DNA from: Anisus vortex
Taxonomy: Eukaryota; Mollusca; Gastropoda; Planorbidae
Assembly (NCBI GenBank): GCA_949126835.1
Contig: OX421494.1
Location: forward strand, 3,789,201 to 3,853,200
Length of the DNA stretch: 64,000 bases
Direction of reading: 5' to 3'
A model generated the notes under the pieces. The model did no database searches. It was not told where the DNA came from and was given only the letters and a program-made list of their open reading frames with translations. The position numbers and the translations under genes were made by a program. Positions 11,511 through 22,935 of the stretch are shown here, in pieces; position 1 is the stretch's first letter; each line of letters opens with the position of its first letter.

Positions 11511-12110
11511 CATGGGGTAATGATCAGATCTTACATACAGGCGGCCATCGAATCCAATCACCAAATTTTCACTATGGATTGATACACCTTGAATAAATCG
11601 CTTATCTTTAGTTTGCCCTGAGTATACAAAATATATAATTCAACAAAAACAGATATTAATTAAATTATAAATCTAGTTCTGGAAAACATTTTCTGAGAAA
11701 TTTTCCAAGAAAATTGTGTATAGGCCTACGAGTGTTTTGTAAAAGTATCAGTCCGTGCCGGCACCGTCATTGATCTCTTTGAATTGAGTCTTAGACTTTC
11801 CAAATCTGAACACATAATATGAAGGCTATAAAAAAAAATAAAAGTAAAAATTTCATTCAGTCGAACTACACCCATCCCCCCTCCACACACACCCTCCACC
11901 ACCCTGCTGATATATTTTCACCTACTGTGATATTTTTATGTTTATGTTCAGGTGTAAACACATAATAATTATCCTTAGACAGACTAAGTACTAAGTATGT
12001 ATAAAATATAAAACTGTTAAAATATCTTTTGTTGGAATTTGAATGGCTTTAAAATGTTGTTCACTTCAAAATATTTTTTACGTGCCTTTCCACCAGCGGC
12101 GATTGTGGCA
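11511..12110. other. AT-rich unassigned sequence
   Basis: No coding signal is seen. Confidence 0.5.
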
Positions 12111-13550
12111 AGGGAGTATTTGACAAGGAAGTATTTGACAAGGGAGTATTTGACAAGGTAGTATTTGACAAGGGAGTATTTGACAAGGTAGTATTTGACA
12201 AGGGAGTATTTGACAAGGGAGTATTTGACAAGGGAGTATTTGACAAGGGAGTATTTGACAAGGTAGTATTTGACAAGGGAGTATTTGACAAGGTAGTATT
12301 TGACAAGGGAGTATTTGACAAGGGAGTATTTGACAAGGGAGTATTTGACAAGGTAGTATTTGACAAGGGAGTATTTGACAAAAGAGTATTTGACAAGGTA
12401 GTATTTGACAAGGTAGTATTTGACAAGGAAGTATTTGAAAAGGGAGTATTTGACAAGGGAGTATTTGACAAGGGAGTATTTGACAAGGTAGTATTTGACA
12501 AGGGAGTATTTGACAAAAGAGTATTTGACAAGGGAGTATTTGACAAAGGAGTATTTGACAAGTTAGTATTTGACAAGGGAGTATTTGACAAAGGAGCATT
12601 TGACAAAAGAGTATTTGACAAGGGAGTATTTGACAAAGGAGTATTTGACAAGGTAGTATTTGACAAGGGAGTATTTGACAAAGGAGCATTTGACAAAGGA
12701 GTATTTGACAAGGGAGTATTTGACAAAGGAGTATTTGACAAAGGAGTATTTGAAAAAGGAGTATTTGACAAGGTAGTATTTGACAAGGGAGTATTTGACA
12801 AAAGAGTATTTGACAAGGGAGTATTTGACAAAGGAGTATTTCACAAGGTAGTATTTGACAAGGGAGTATTTGACAAAGGAGCATTTGACAAAAGAGTATT
12901 TGACAAGGGAGAATTTGACAAAGGAGTATTTGACAAAGGAGTATTTGACAAGGGAGTATTTGACAAGGGAGTATTTGACAAAAGAGTATTTGACAAAGGA
13001 GTATTTGACAAGGGAGTATTTGACAAAGGAGCATTTGACAAAAGAGTATTTGACAAGGGAGTATTTGACAAAGGAGTATTTGACAAGGTAGTATTTGACA
13101 AGGGAGTATTTGACAAGGGAGTATTTGACAAAGGAGCATTTGACAAAAGAGTATTTGACAAGGGAGTATTTGATAAAGGAGTATTTGACAAGGGAGTATT
13201 TGACAAAGGAGCGTTTGACAAAAGAGTATTTGACAAGGGAGTATTTGACAAAGGAGTATTTGACAAGGGAGTATTTGACAAGGGAGTATTTGACAAAGGA
13301 GCATTTGACAAAAGAGTATTTGAAAAGGGAGTATTTGACAAGGGAGTATTTGACAAAGGAGCATTTGACAAAAGAGTATTTGAAAAGGGAGTATTTGACA
13401 AAGGAGTATTTGACAGAGGAGCATTTGACAAAAGAGTATTTGACAAGGGAGTATTTGACAAGAGAGTATTTGACAAAGGAGCATTTGACAAAAGAGTATT
13501 TGAAAAGGGAGTATTTGACAAAGGAGTATTTGACAAGGGAGTATTTGATT
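12111..13550. repeat. 15-bp minisatellite, about 96 copies
   Basis: The unit is gtatttgacaaggga with variants aaagga, aaaaga, aaggta and gcattt. Because 15 is a multiple of three, frames stay open on both strands for hundreds of codons (for example CQILP repeats, SNTPL repeats and TKEYL repeats). They have no start context or non-repeat domain, and opposite strands are equally open, so coding is unlikely. The left two-thirds is mixed. The right end (13301-13540) has a regular 60-bp higher-order unit marked by gcattt at 13301, 13361, 13421 and 13481. Confidence 0.97.
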
Positions 13551-13655
13551 TAAATGGAAGAGAGAGGTCTAAGAGATGCAACTAACTGCAGCTTCAATTG
13601 CGTGCACACCTTTTGCCAGGTTCTTTTAACCGACAGCAGTATAGAATAAAAGCCA

Positions 13656-13751
13656 CGCCTATATAAAGTGTCGTAGATAAACAAACAGTCAGCTCGAGTC
13701 GGTAGCAACTGGCAGCAACGCTGGAAAGTGTAGGTTTTAATTTCAAGGCCA
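13656..13751 (+). promoter_or_regulatory. Candidate TATA/initiator promoter and short non-coding first exon
   Basis: A TATA box (cctatataaag, TATAAA at 13662-13667) is followed 29 bp on by an initiator-like gtcagctc (A at 13691). The stretch is GC-richer than its surroundings and has no ATG before a strong donor-like gccA/gtgagt with exon end at 13751. I cannot identify a downstream coding exon in the window, so the gene it would serve is unknown. It could also be chance or part of a transposon. Confidence 0.35.
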
Positions 13752-13813
13752 GTGAGTCTCAGTGTGTCCCGTGTGCCCTAACGTTTACCCAAGGTCCAAC
13801 TCATTTATGTCAA

Positions 13814-14003
13814 CAGTGCCGTTGCTAGGGATTTGGGGGCCCGGGGTGCTTGGCCTCTTTAGGGGCCCCTGCATTTTGACATTCGACATTATTACATAAG
13901 AAAAAAACAATGCGGACACCTCCTTTGGGGGCCCCCCTCAAGTAGGAGCCCGGGGGGGACTTTCGAATTTGGACCCCCTCCCCCTCCCCTAGCTACGCCA
14001 CTG
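13814..14003. mobile_element. hAT-type MITE, 190 bp, with 8-bp target duplication
   Basis: The ends are cagtgccgttgctaggg and cctagctacgccactg, giving imperfect terminal inverted repeats of the CAGTGGCGTAGCTAGG kind. The direct repeat tatgtcaa flanks it at 13806-13813 and 14004-14011. The interior is rich in gggggcccc blocks. Eight-base duplications with CAG...CTG ends are the hAT hallmark. Confidence 0.9.
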
Positions 14004-14011
14004 TATGTCAA

Positions 14012-15884
14012 ATGTATAAATATTAACGCACACAAACGTGGGGCACAAGATAATTAACATCCGTTTTTTTATTTTTGGTTGTTCTTTAACTTCTGGCACA
14101 CTTCTCGAAAGCAGAGATTGAAGCGCTAGGTCTCGGTTATTGCCCTTGTGAGAACGATCTGTCAATCTGTAAAGTTCTCGCTTTTAGTTCACTGATAAGT
14201 CGGATTACATGTATTGAATTTTGCACTTTATGTGGCAAAGAGTGACCCCCTTTTTTTTGTAAATTGATTGCTTCCTTTTTTTCGCTCCAAAACGTTAGTT
14301 GATACAAAAAGCTTACAAATTGTTATAAAGCTGTTTTTTTTTTTTTTCAAATTTTCAAATGGGCCTATAACTAATTTTGCGTTACTATGTATGAATTATT
14401 GTGACATATTTAAAAAAGAGTCTGTTTCGAATTTTAAACGAAATTTATTAAACGAAAATTTACAACAGAAAAGAAAGCCTTGCCATGGATTGTGCCACAT
14501 ATACACTATTTAAATAAGTAATAGCCTACCTAAAGGGTGGCACTGCCTTATAATAATGGCAAAATGGACATTTTCATATTTTGAACCCGAATCAATAAAC
14601 TATATTGACTGCGAGACAATACGGACTAGACGTAGAGATCATAGTAATCAATACATTCAATAATCTTATACATAAAATAAGCGTCGGTACATAGCGTGTA
14701 AGAGATCAAAAAAACAATTATTTTGTAAAATTCACTTAAATGCGTGAAAATGTTCAAGTTAAATTAAAATTTTTAAATATAGAAAAAAAAATTAAAACCA
14801 GCCGCCGCCATGAATAATAATAGTTTTCAGCTTTAACGATGATCTATAAGCGTTTTCGTGGAAAGTTATTGTTAGAACATGACCCAGTAACCTCTCACAT
14901 TCGTTCTTGACCCAGAATGTTTTAAGTCGGTTTTAAAGTATTATCTATGGTTTAAGCGTAACTATGTTGAATGGATAGTTACGATCGTAGACGTCCCGAT
15001 CGTAATATAGAATAGATAAGGTTTGGAATTTGGGTAGAGTATAATCGGGATTTGACGGGACTCATTCCGCCACTCACCTACCAAGAAAAGATAATCAATT
15101 ATATGAATTTTCTTTTACAAATATTTTCTGCTTGGCTTAATTTTTTGTTAAAGTCTAATTAGATAGAGTCTAGACTATCTATTTTTTGTGTATATAGTCT
15201 TAGACTATTTGTGAGTGTAATGTTATTGTGATGTATTTAAAAAACAAATTTTGATGTATAGATCCAACTTTAAAAGAACTGCGGCAGAAAAAAACAAAAA
15301 AAAAAAACCTTTAACCCTAACCACGATCAGATTGTAAGTAAAATATTTTAAAAAATGCTTATAGTGATTTGTTTCTTTATCCCAGCCAACACAAATTTAA
15401 AAAAGAAAGCATTATATTTTAATTTACTTCTAGCATAAATGGTATACATTGATAATACTTCTGATAAAAGTATAAATTTATAATACTTCTTGCATAGGTA
15501 AGTTTCTACGATGATAATATGTCTTGCGATGGTATAATTTAATAATACTTCGTGCACAAGAAGGCCTGTTCATTGATACTCCTTCTTGTATAGTTTGCTT
15601 AGGCAGGGCCTGAATACATTTTCTTTGTGAGGGTGCAAACCCAAATTTTTGGTTTCTTTAGGGTTCACCTTCACCTGGTGACCTTTAAGAGGCGGATCAG
15701 AAGAGCTGTCAACCATCGCCATCCATTTGTCACGGTGTCCTCTTTTAGTGACGGTCCAATGACTTTTTTGTCCGTCTGTGAACGTTATCCTCCCACCCTC
15801 TTTTTCTCTCCGTCTCCCTTTTCTTCTTGTCTTTCTTTCAATCTTTTTTTATGTATGTCTCTTTCTTCTTCTTTGTCAGCCCTA
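14012..15884. other. AT-rich unassigned sequence
   Basis: No gene is seen. A C/T-rich stretch lies at 15790-15875. Confidence 0.5.
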
Positions 15885-16975
15885 CTGGGATCGGCAACCT
15901 ACGGCATTCGTGCCAGAGCTTGGCACGTACAGCAATTTCCAATGGCACGCGGAAGACCCTCCTCAAAAAATGGCGATTAAGGTTTCTTCTACATGAAACT
16001 AAGTGCTAGAGCAAGATGAATTGTAGGCTGTTGGCGCGCTGAATGAATTAGAAATCCTACTATGGCGCGCTGAATGAATTAGAAATCCTACTATGGCACG
16101 CTGAATGAATTAGAAATCCTACTATGGCGCGCTGAATGAATTAGAAATCCTACTATGGCGCGCTGAATGAATTAGAAATCCTACTATGGCACGCTGAATG
16201 AATTAGAAATCCTACTATGGCGCGCTGAATGAATTAGAAATCCTACTATGGCGCGCTGAATGAATTAGAAATCCTACTATGGCACGCTGAATGAATTAGA
16301 AATCCTACTATGGCGTGCTGAATGAATTAGAAATCCTACTATGGCACGCTGAATGAATTAGAAATCCTACTATGGCGCGCTGAATGAATTAGAAATCCTA
16401 CTATGGCGCGCTGAATGAATTAGAAATCCTACTATGGCGCGCTGAATGAATTAGAAATCCTACTATGGCGCGCTGAATGAATTAGAAATCCTACTATGGC
16501 GCGCTGAATGAATTAGAAATCCTACTATGGCGCGCTGAATGAATTAGAAATCCTACTATGGCGCGCTGAATGAATTAGAAATCCTACTATGGCGCGCTGA
16601 ATGAATTAGAAATCCTACTATGGCGCGCTGAATGAATTAGAAATCCTACTATGGCGCGCTGAATGAATTAGAAATCCTACTATGGCGCGCTGAATGAATT
16701 AGAAATCCTACTATCGCGCGCTGAATGAATTAGAAATCCTACTATGGCGCGCTGAATGAATTAGAAATCCTACTATGGCGCGCTGAATGAATTAGAAATC
16801 CTACTATGGCACGCTGAATGAATTAGAAATCCTACTATGGCGCGCTGAATGAATTAGAAATCCTAATATGGCGCGCTGAATGAATTAGAAATCCTAATAT
16901 GGCGCGCTGAATGAATTAGAAATCCTAATATGCCACACTGTTATGAAAAGGTTTTCCGACTACAAAGGTTTTCCC
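15885..16975 (+). mobile_element. hAT-type MITE (family A) swollen by an internal satellite
   Basis: The left end reads ctgggatcggcaacctacgg, matching family A starts at 55070 and (reverse) 39026 and 57088. The conserved body follows (ttggcacg, ccaatggcacgcgg, gtgctagagcaagatgaa, ggctgttggc). The right end is tgccacactgttatgaaaag then a worn terminus. Other copies hold a single gctgaatgaattagaaatcc block; here it is expanded about 29 times. No clear target duplication is readable. Confidence 0.8.
16035..16933. repeat. 31-bp satellite derived from MITE family A, about 29 copies
   Basis: The unit is cgcgctgaatgaattagaaa plus tcctactatgg. Copies are nearly identical. Most differences are gcgcgc/gcacgc, a CpG transition, and ctaata in the last three. 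It lies wholly inside the MITE at 15885-16975. Confidence 0.97.
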
Positions 16976-18094
16976 TGCACTACAATATTGTCTTAATATA
17001 CTCTTGTCTCATAGAGGTGATATTCAATTTTAAATACTAAGAATAATAAAACAGTCGGGGGGAAGGTACGCCAATTGCCCCACCCCCACGAACGAGCACA
17101 GTGCAATTTTTTTTCCAATTGTTCATTTCACTAACTATAATGATGACTAAAATGGCCATTTAAATTTAATTAAAAAGAAACCGAAACTAGAGCTGAAAAT
17201 AGTTTACTTAGACAATTTATTGGCTTTAAAAGACGCGTGCAATCTGCCATACGTCATAAACATTTCCTACCGGAAGTCGCTGAAAAAAAAGAACATGTCC
17301 GCAATTAAAAGTAGCCTAATTACGGCATAGTTTAATCTATGGCGGATCTGAACAAGAAATGTAAGTTGAGGGATTGAGAAAGGGATGATTAATGTAGCTG
17401 AAAAGATTCTCTGAAAAAAAAAAAAAAAGAGCTAATGGAAAATACAATAAATTTTAAATCAATAATAAGCGTATAAGTATCAAAAATTCATACAAAATCA
17501 ACCTTTCTGAACAGTCCACTGATCAATATAAAAAAATGGATAGACTAGATAAAGCCTCCTTCATAAATAAGTATATATAAAGTGATACTACAGGAATCTA
17601 CAATTTTATACACATTATTAACAATTTACTTATTAATATAAGTTCATTATAGGAATACACCTATACTTATAACAAATATATACGATAAAAATGAAGTCCA
17701 AGTATTTACAGGTCAGTGTTTAAGAAATATAAATTTTCATACATACGTGAAAGCATAATTGCTTTTTGCGTCAAGATTACTGTTTCCGGGCCTAGTCCAG
17801 TCTTTTTATAGATCAGTGGTCCGGTCCTAAAAAAGAAAGCTAAAAAAAATGTAATTTTTGCACAGGATAAGAATCAGAAATACCTGTAGTGCTTGCGAAA
17901 GAAGCACATACAATTTTAGCCTGATGATTCAGACGTAATGCGTTGAATCCTAAATCAGACAGAAATACACAGCAATTAGTCTAAAAATATATTTCCAAGT
18001 AAAAAAACACTCCTCTTTATTCATTTTCAAGGCACATTCATTTAACTTGACTGTCTTTCTTCCATTGTTAAATGGGATGTCTTATAATTATAGA
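16976..18094. other. AT-rich unassigned sequence
   Basis: No gene is seen. A worn family-L-like scrap (cagtctttttatagatcag) lies near 17801. Confidence 0.5.
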
Positions 18095-18335
18095 TACCTA
18101 GAGACAGATAGATAGATAGAATGGTAGATAGATAGACTGGTAGATCGATGGATAGACTGACAGACAGACATCGGCAAAAAAATATTTTAGAGTGTGATTG
18201 TCGTTTCGTTTTTATGAGCGCGCTGAGCATGCTTGCATTAGCATGGAGTGAGGCGCTATATAAATGACCAATTAATTATTATTATATAGACAGATTGACA
18301 GAGAGACAGACAGAAAGATAGAGAGACAGAAAGAC

Positions 18336-18377
<42 letters not shown>
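18095..18377. repeat. (GATA)n/(GACA)n microsatellites around a LINE-like tail
   Basis: Two GATA/GACA blocks (18095-18170 and 18288-18377) flank 18195-18287. That inner stretch ends gaggcgctatataaatgacc followed by AT-rich repeats, the common 3' end form of L2/CR1-like elements. Confidence 0.75.
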
Positions 18378-19385
18378 GAAAGATGTGTTCATTACCCACA
18401 TTACAAGTTTGCCTACTTTGAATACGGTAGCTATTCAAGCTGTTACAAAAAGTGTGATCCTTATCTTTCCAAATATCAATTAGGCAGCTAGTAATAGTGT
18501 ATTCTAGTGACCTTTGTTTGAAAAGTAGGTGTCAGTGTTACTTGTCAGTTTGTCACCATGATTGAAGACTATATATTCACAAAGGAACCTCAACTTAACG
18601 CTTGAGGATCTCCGCGACAAACGAAACAATTTCTTGGAAATATGTCACGGCTCGCCTCCCCGGATACACACACAAAAAAATTCTCCCTGTCGTGTGTCGT
18701 CTAGGTTTGCAAGAATGTATGGGGATCAAAAGGAGGGAACACGGACAGATAAAAGGGAGGACATTTGAATTGGCAGGATTAGAAACCAGCAATCAGTACA
18801 ATTTTATTACAATAGCGACCAAAAAGTAGGCCTATGTAGGGCCTACATGTAATTGTCAATTGGTAAACCGACGAAGAGACCGTTTTGTTGAAAATTAAAT
18901 ATAACTTCTCAATGTAGGCTGAAAAGCACATTCCATTTGGGCAACTTTGAAAACATTACAGCTCATACAAGAGTAAAAAATCTTAAATCTCTTAACTTGC
19001 ACAACTGATAATTTGTTTAGTAATTGCATTAGATCTAGATGCATGTTACTATTATTTTAAAATCTGTAGGCCTACAAAACATAAAATATTACAAAAAGCC
19101 GGACATTTTTAATTTTTAAGGTTTTTGAGCTTTGCCTGCTGGACGGAGGACATTAGACTAAAAAAGGAGGACATGTCTTCCTTTTGCCGGACGTCTGGCA
19201 ACCCTACTGTCGTCTAATCGTATGGTAATTGTAAGGTAGGGTACCGTAAGTTTTGTATTTGTGTAACTATATAAGTAATGAAACAGTATAGAAACTTGTC
19301 AACTTACATGCGTGTCTCTATCACTTACATTGACCTACATAAGATACTTGCAATATTAACACACGACCTTGAACAATTAAAGTTA
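18378..19385. other. Unassigned sequence
   Basis: Overlapping 60-75 codon frames at 18562-18829 lie on both strands, without splice signals or recognisable motifs. No gene is supported. Confidence 0.45.
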
Positions 19386-19482
19386 CCAGCGGGCACACCA
19401 CGTCGTATCAACGGGGAAAAAAACGTAATTTCCACGCTTTTTTCGGTGCTTCAACGTCTTTTCCCCGTCGATACAAGGGAAT
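19386..19482 (+). mobile_element. Palindromic MITE (family B), right end truncated
   Basis: The left arm cagcgggcacaccacgtcgt is intact. The right arm stops at cccgtcgatacaa and runs straight into SINE sequence at 19487, so the junction is a deletion or insertion breakpoint. Confidence 0.75.
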
Positions 19483-19486
19483 TGCG

Positions 19487-19665
19487 TGGCCAGCACAATG
19501 CCCATCCGCCTTTTTTCTACCCCAACTAAAGTCTGGTACCCGTCATAGCTGGGTAGACTGAAGGACAACCTCCAGTCCAGAGAAAAAAATCCTGCCTTCA
19601 CCAGGATTCGAACCCAGAGCCTTCGCTACGCCAGTAGAACGCCCTGTCTCTCGGCCACCATGCAC
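19487..19665 (-). mobile_element. tRNA-headed SINE (family 1), 3'-truncated
   Basis: The reverse complement matches the copy at 7511, including the B-box (ggattcgaaccca on the plus strand) and A-box (ctctcggccacca). The 3' part is missing at the junction with the MITE at 19386. Confidence 0.85.
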
Positions 19666-21289
19666 ATCAGATCTATTATAATCTGTTGTTTTTTTTTTAA
19701 ATGGTTGAAGGGCCTTACAATAAATATTCAATTTTGTACTTACTTTGTAACAGAAGCTATAAATATGACATTGCGCTATGGTTTGAAACGTGTAATAAAC
19801 TCTTTTATTAACAAGGCAACTTTGTAAAAAAAATAATAATAATTTGCTTTGAGGCGCCTTCTATATGGTTTAGCTTACCCCAGACACTGAGATATTCTAA
19901 GACAAAAAGAGCCTTTTAAAAAGAATTTAAAGACCTTTTTCTTTATCTACTGGCTGTGAACCTTGCGTACCGGTATCCATATATCTAACAATGAAATTGA
20001 TACCAAGAGCGCACTGAGTTTGCTAATAATAACATATTAATTAATACCCATCAATCCGCGCAGATTAGAAATAGCAAGGTTGATTTCCAATGTAACAGCG
20101 CCTAGGCCTACACTTGTATCTAATAATTATGATTATCTCCCACTTAGACATCATCTGTGCTCATTCAAGTGTTTATTTTTTTTTTCCAAATTGCAAAGGG
20201 TGTTTAAACCAAGGAATGTTTTCCTCATTAAGCCTTAGTTCCAAAAACGTTATAAGTATCTGGGAATTGTGCCATTATTTTAGCACGTTTTTATTATAAT
20301 TATAACGGAATCGAGCAAAGTTTTGGTTCCAAATAAAAGTAAACAACTAAACTTTGTATAGGAAAGAGGGGCTTAAAGACCACAAGGGCAAGTTATCCAG
20401 GCGACTGTACAACCCTAAATTTGATTGCTAAAGTAAAATAATTAAACACGTCTGAGTTGCTTGCTTACAATCTTATCATAAAGAAGAATAAATCTGGGAA
20501 AAGGGAGGCTACTCCCCATACCCTTTATCATTAACATCCAGTCTAGCCTTACCAAATATACTTGGTTATGAATTGTAGACCCACCCTCCCCTATGCATTT
20601 ATTGTGGTATTTTAAGATTTTGTATGACTTTGTTTTAAATATGCTAAGCAACGCTGCATTTTTTTTTATATAAAAAAAAAGGTGTTGAAGTAGGTAGTAA
20701 TCGATTCGACTCCGGGAATCAGATTCGTTTTCTTTTTTTTTTTTTGTACCACCTTAATCCCGGTATCGTATTTGTAATACAAACCGCCGACAGGACATAA
20801 TATTAAGCTCCGCTTCCTATTATTCGTCGGCTTAGGTATTAACGATTTAAAACGAAACTCAACAGGTGACGAACACTAAGCTCGTTTCTTGTCAATGTTT
20901 TAACCAGGAAACAGAAAATACCTTAGGAACAGGAGGACATCAAATCTGATTGGTAGAAATTCTTTTTTTGTTTTGTCAATAGTAATAGATATAGTAATTA
21001 GGAACCAAATTCATTTGTTTCATTCGCGTTAAACAGGGAGGAAATTCGAGTACAAAGAAATCTATTTTTAACCACACTGCTAAGAACTATAATAGATTTC
21101 AATCATTACAATTTTGATCTTTATAATTACAATTACTTTTTTACGTTGCTTATTTTAGTGTCTTATAAGTTTCAACTTTATTTAAGTAACAAACAACAAC
21201 AACAGGGTTTTATTTGGAACGATAAGAGTTAATCCATTTAGATCTATCTGTTTGGTAAACAAATTACATTGGTAGATTATAATTGCAGG
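19666..21289. other. AT-rich unassigned sequence
   Basis: No gene or repeat is recognised beyond homopolymer T runs. Confidence 0.5.
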
Positions 21290-21579
21290 CCTATCGTCAT
21301 CAGACACGTGACTTTCGTCGTGGTGGTGCTACGACGGTGCACATAACCAGATTTCTCCAACCGTCCCGGTCAGAAGCCATTTGCAGAAACGTATCAAGCG
21401 GTAGTTCGGGTCCACTCTTTCAGGTTGTCCAACCACTTCTTTTTCTGGTGACCTTTTCTGCGTGCTCCTTCCGCTGTGGCCAAAGAGTCATGCCTTACAC
21501 AGTAGAGAGTATGACCAAACCATCTCAGCTTTCGTCGATATACAGTTGATTGGAGTGCCCCCTGTTGGACCCGGAGCAA
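21290..21579 (-). mobile_element. Fragment of a non-LTR reverse transcriptase C-terminus
   Basis: The minus-strand frame reads RRKLRWFGHTLYCVRHDSLA, then GARRKGHQKKKWLDNLKEW. RRxLRWFGH plus a G-R-x-x-x-x-WLDN-x-KEW block is the standard tail of many invertebrate non-LTR reverse transcriptases. It differs from the copies at 1487 and 41260, so it is a third LINE lineage. A stop soon after and no upstream domain make it a relic. Confidence 0.75.
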
Positions 21580-22111
21580 GACATATTCATTTGTTTTTCT
21601 TATCTTAACTTTCTTAATAGCGTAATCCTAATAACTTGCTATAGCATTTGTTCTATATAGGATTCTATATATGGCTTGCTGGTTGAACTAAGGGATAGTG
21701 TGTCGAAGTCTAATAATAACCTAATTGAAAACCCTTACCTTTGTTCCCTTATTAAACTGAGAGGATATATGTAGCTTTTATTCTGACCAGTATAAACAAG
21801 AATAATCTCCGTGTTACAGTGTAATGTAAAGGTTTCGTGTGACAGCTATTGAATTTAATTGAATATAAAAACTTAAATAAACGAATATTTTATATTATGC
21901 TATGTTTTAAAATAGATAATACTGATAACTAAATTTAGTTAGAGGAAACATGAAAGAAATTTTGATATTTTAAAGCTGAAAACAAAATTGACCTATATAG
22001 TTGTGTCTCCCGATGAGACTCGATGTGTAAGTCATTTTAATATATAGTTATGGGCACCGACCAGAGGAGTGAGTAACTCGTGACGTATCATTACACAGTA
22101 ACGTCCCTTAA
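21580..22111. other. AT-rich unassigned sequence
   Basis: Nothing recognisable is seen. Confidence 0.5.
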
Positions 22112-22308
22112 CAGTGGTTCTCGAAGTGTGTGGAGCGTCTACACAGCGGCGCCGTGGATTATTGTAAATATTGTAAAGGCTTCTTCTGAGTTATCGATTC
22201 AATTGGTAGAATGCCACCTTTTAGGGGTTTTGGCTGAGGGCAGGGCGCCTTAGGAAAGCTTTATTTATAAAAAGGGCGCCGCGGGTTGAAAAAGTTTGGT
22301 AACCTTTG
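22112..22308. mobile_element. hAT-type MITE, about 197 bp
   Basis: The ends cagtggttctcgaagtgtg and aaaagtttggtaacctttg are an imperfect inverted pair of the common hAT terminus CAGTGGTTCTCAAACT. The interior holds ggcgccgtgg and gggcgccgcgg. No clean 8-bp duplication is seen, although ttacacagta occurs on both sides nearby. Confidence 0.65.
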
Positions 22309-22634
22309 CGTTACACAGTAAAATATGTTGCTATATTAAATATTAGGCTAATTTTGGCCCAAAACATTTTTTTTCCGGTTGTACGTTTTGTGTAGCATTT
22401 TACGCGTGTGTGTAGTAGTAGTTTGTATCTACTGTTGCACGTGCCATTAGGTGGACTAAAGGAAGAGGTGGACTATTAGATGCTACTGATGCTATGCCTC
22501 TTGTCACTCATTAGGTGGTAGGCGAATAGAGCGTCTGAATTACTAGCAGCTGGCAGAATTTATTTTTTTGCTAGACCACTGGTGAAATGAAGTATTCTTT
22601 TCAGGCCCTGGTCGCCCTTAAAGCGTTTACCAGT

Positions 22635-22935
22635 ATATGTAGACTGGATTGTGTGGCCAGCACAATGACCAACCATCTTACATTCTCCAACTAATTTCAG
22701 TAACCATCATGTGTATACTTAGCAACAACTTCTTACGCTGGGATTGTGTGGCCAGCACAATGACCAACCATCTTACTTTCTACAAATATCGTCAGGCACC
22801 TATCAAAGCTTCGTACACTCATTGGCACCTCCATACAAGTAGGCTAAAGTCAAACCCTTCAATATTTAGCTGGTTTCAAACACGATATCTACGGAATAGC
22901 AGTTCGCGCTGTCTGCCCGTCCACCAATCATTAGT
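22635..22935 (-). mobile_element. Partly duplicated SINE (family 1) remnant
   Basis: The 3'-body block gattgtgtggccagcacaat followed by gaccaaccatctta occurs twice (22647 and 22741), about 94 bp apart. The rest of a degenerate SINE follows. Confidence 0.6.

Noticed and set aside
12111..13550. CRISPR-like direct repeats (also considered for the 23-bp, 31-bp and 36-bp arrays)
   Set aside because: Repeats are head to tail without unique spacers, no cas genes are present and the genome is eukaryotic.
12061..13581. Open frames of up to 468 codons (CQILP, SNTPL, TKEYL and similar repeats) on both strands
   Set aside because: They follow automatically from a 15-bp tandem repeat without stop codons. 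Opposite strands are equally open, and there is no non-repeat domain or splice context.
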